A stretch of 64,000 nucleotides of DNA, from positions 19,495-83,494 of the forward strand of contig NZ_BJVD01000012.1 in the NCBI RefSeq assembly GCF_007988965.1. The letters are read 5' to 3'. Below, in pieces: positions 63,969 to 64,000 of the stretch. This DNA is from Rummeliibacillus stabekisii. Lineage in GTDB: Bacteria; Bacillota; Bacilli; Bacillales_A; Planococcaceae. The position numbers were made by a program, and so were the translations under genes. The notes below the pieces were generated by a model that saw nothing but the letters and a program-made list of their open reading frames with translations, searched no databases and was not told where the DNA came from. Within the stretch, counting starts at the first letter, position 1. Each line of letters opens with the position of its first letter.

Positions 63969-63997
63969 TTGACTTTTAAATAAAGAAGTTGTAAGAT
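63969..63997 (+). promoter_or_regulatory. Strong promoter P2
   Basis: TTGACT (63969-63974), a 17-base spacer and TAAGAT (63992-63997). Two near-consensus promoters 93 bases apart without a gene between them are typical of rRNA operons; the transcript would leave the window. Confidence 0.75.
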
Positions 63998-64000
63998 AGA

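Noticed and set aside
1..64000. CRISPR arrays, tRNA genes and intact insertion sequences
   Set aside because: Looked for regularly spaced repeats, cloverleaf-like sequences and transposase genes; none were seen.

Overview
The window is low-GC chromosomal DNA of a spore-forming Bacillales species. The evidence is CotZ/ExsY-type and YheC/YheD-type spore-coat proteins, sigma-54 (SigL), bacillithiol-era Firmicute genes such as endonuclease Q and BcrC, and guanine riboswitches ahead of guaA and pbuG. Gene content and sequence character suggest a Lysinibacillus/Planococcaceae-like relative, but I cannot fix the genus without a search. Many genes appear to start with TTG behind a good ribosome binding site (RBS), and I moved several starts for that reason.

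Layout. 0.1-4.7 kb (minus): three ATP-grasp ligase-like genes and a CotY/CotZ-family gene, probably a spore-coat cluster. 4.7-5.4 kb: non-coding or decayed. 5.4-7.5 kb (plus): ECF sigma factor, zinc-finger anti-sigma factor and a membrane-anchored third gene. 7.5-10.8 kb (minus): tatA-tatC, then a cell-envelope set (BcrC phosphatase, LytR-CpsA-Psr protein, HTH-DUF1232 protein). 11-12.5 kb (minus): a second ECF sigma/anti-sigma pair. 12.7 kb: acetyltransferase. 13.4-17.4 kb (plus): hrtB-hrtA-hssR-hssS heme-efflux and heme-sensing module with a candidate HssR box. 17.6-23.3 kb (minus): five-gene oligopeptide ABC transporter. 24-27.4 kb (minus): alcohol dehydrogenase, CtaG, DUF2243, DUF3243 and YugN-like proteins. 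27.6-32.5 kb (plus): PPOX protein, endonuclease Q, secreted nuclease, OatA-like acyltransferase. 32.6-39.5 kb: Na+/H+ antiporter, cgoX, class A sortase, HIT protein, acetyltransferase, sigL. 39.7-41.5 kb (plus): fatty-acid desaturase and DesR, with no desK in the window. 41.5-44.4 kb (minus): proline dehydrogenase and FetAB-like transporter. 44.5-47.4 kb (plus): ogt, pncB, nadE. 47.6-53.8 kb (plus): MoxR/DUF58/transglutaminase operon, then guanine riboswitch-guaA.

The most notable structure is at the 3' end of guaA. A degraded integrative element of about 1.9 kb lies between two copies of GAGTGGGAATA, one being the last codons of guaA. It holds a tyrosine recombinase broken in its N-terminal part and one unfamiliar cargo gene with a ParB-like motif. 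A hairpin that looks like the original guaA terminator lies just beyond the distal repeat.

After the element come a methyltransferase, an NAD(P)H oxidoreductase with a divergent LysR regulator, a GntR regulator with an MFS exporter, a YjjG-type nucleotidase with a pentapeptide-repeat protein, and riboswitch-pbuG. The last 130 bases carry two strong tandem promoters reading out of the window, as expected ahead of an rRNA or other stable-RNA operon. No tRNA, rRNA, intact insertion sequence or CRISPR array was seen.
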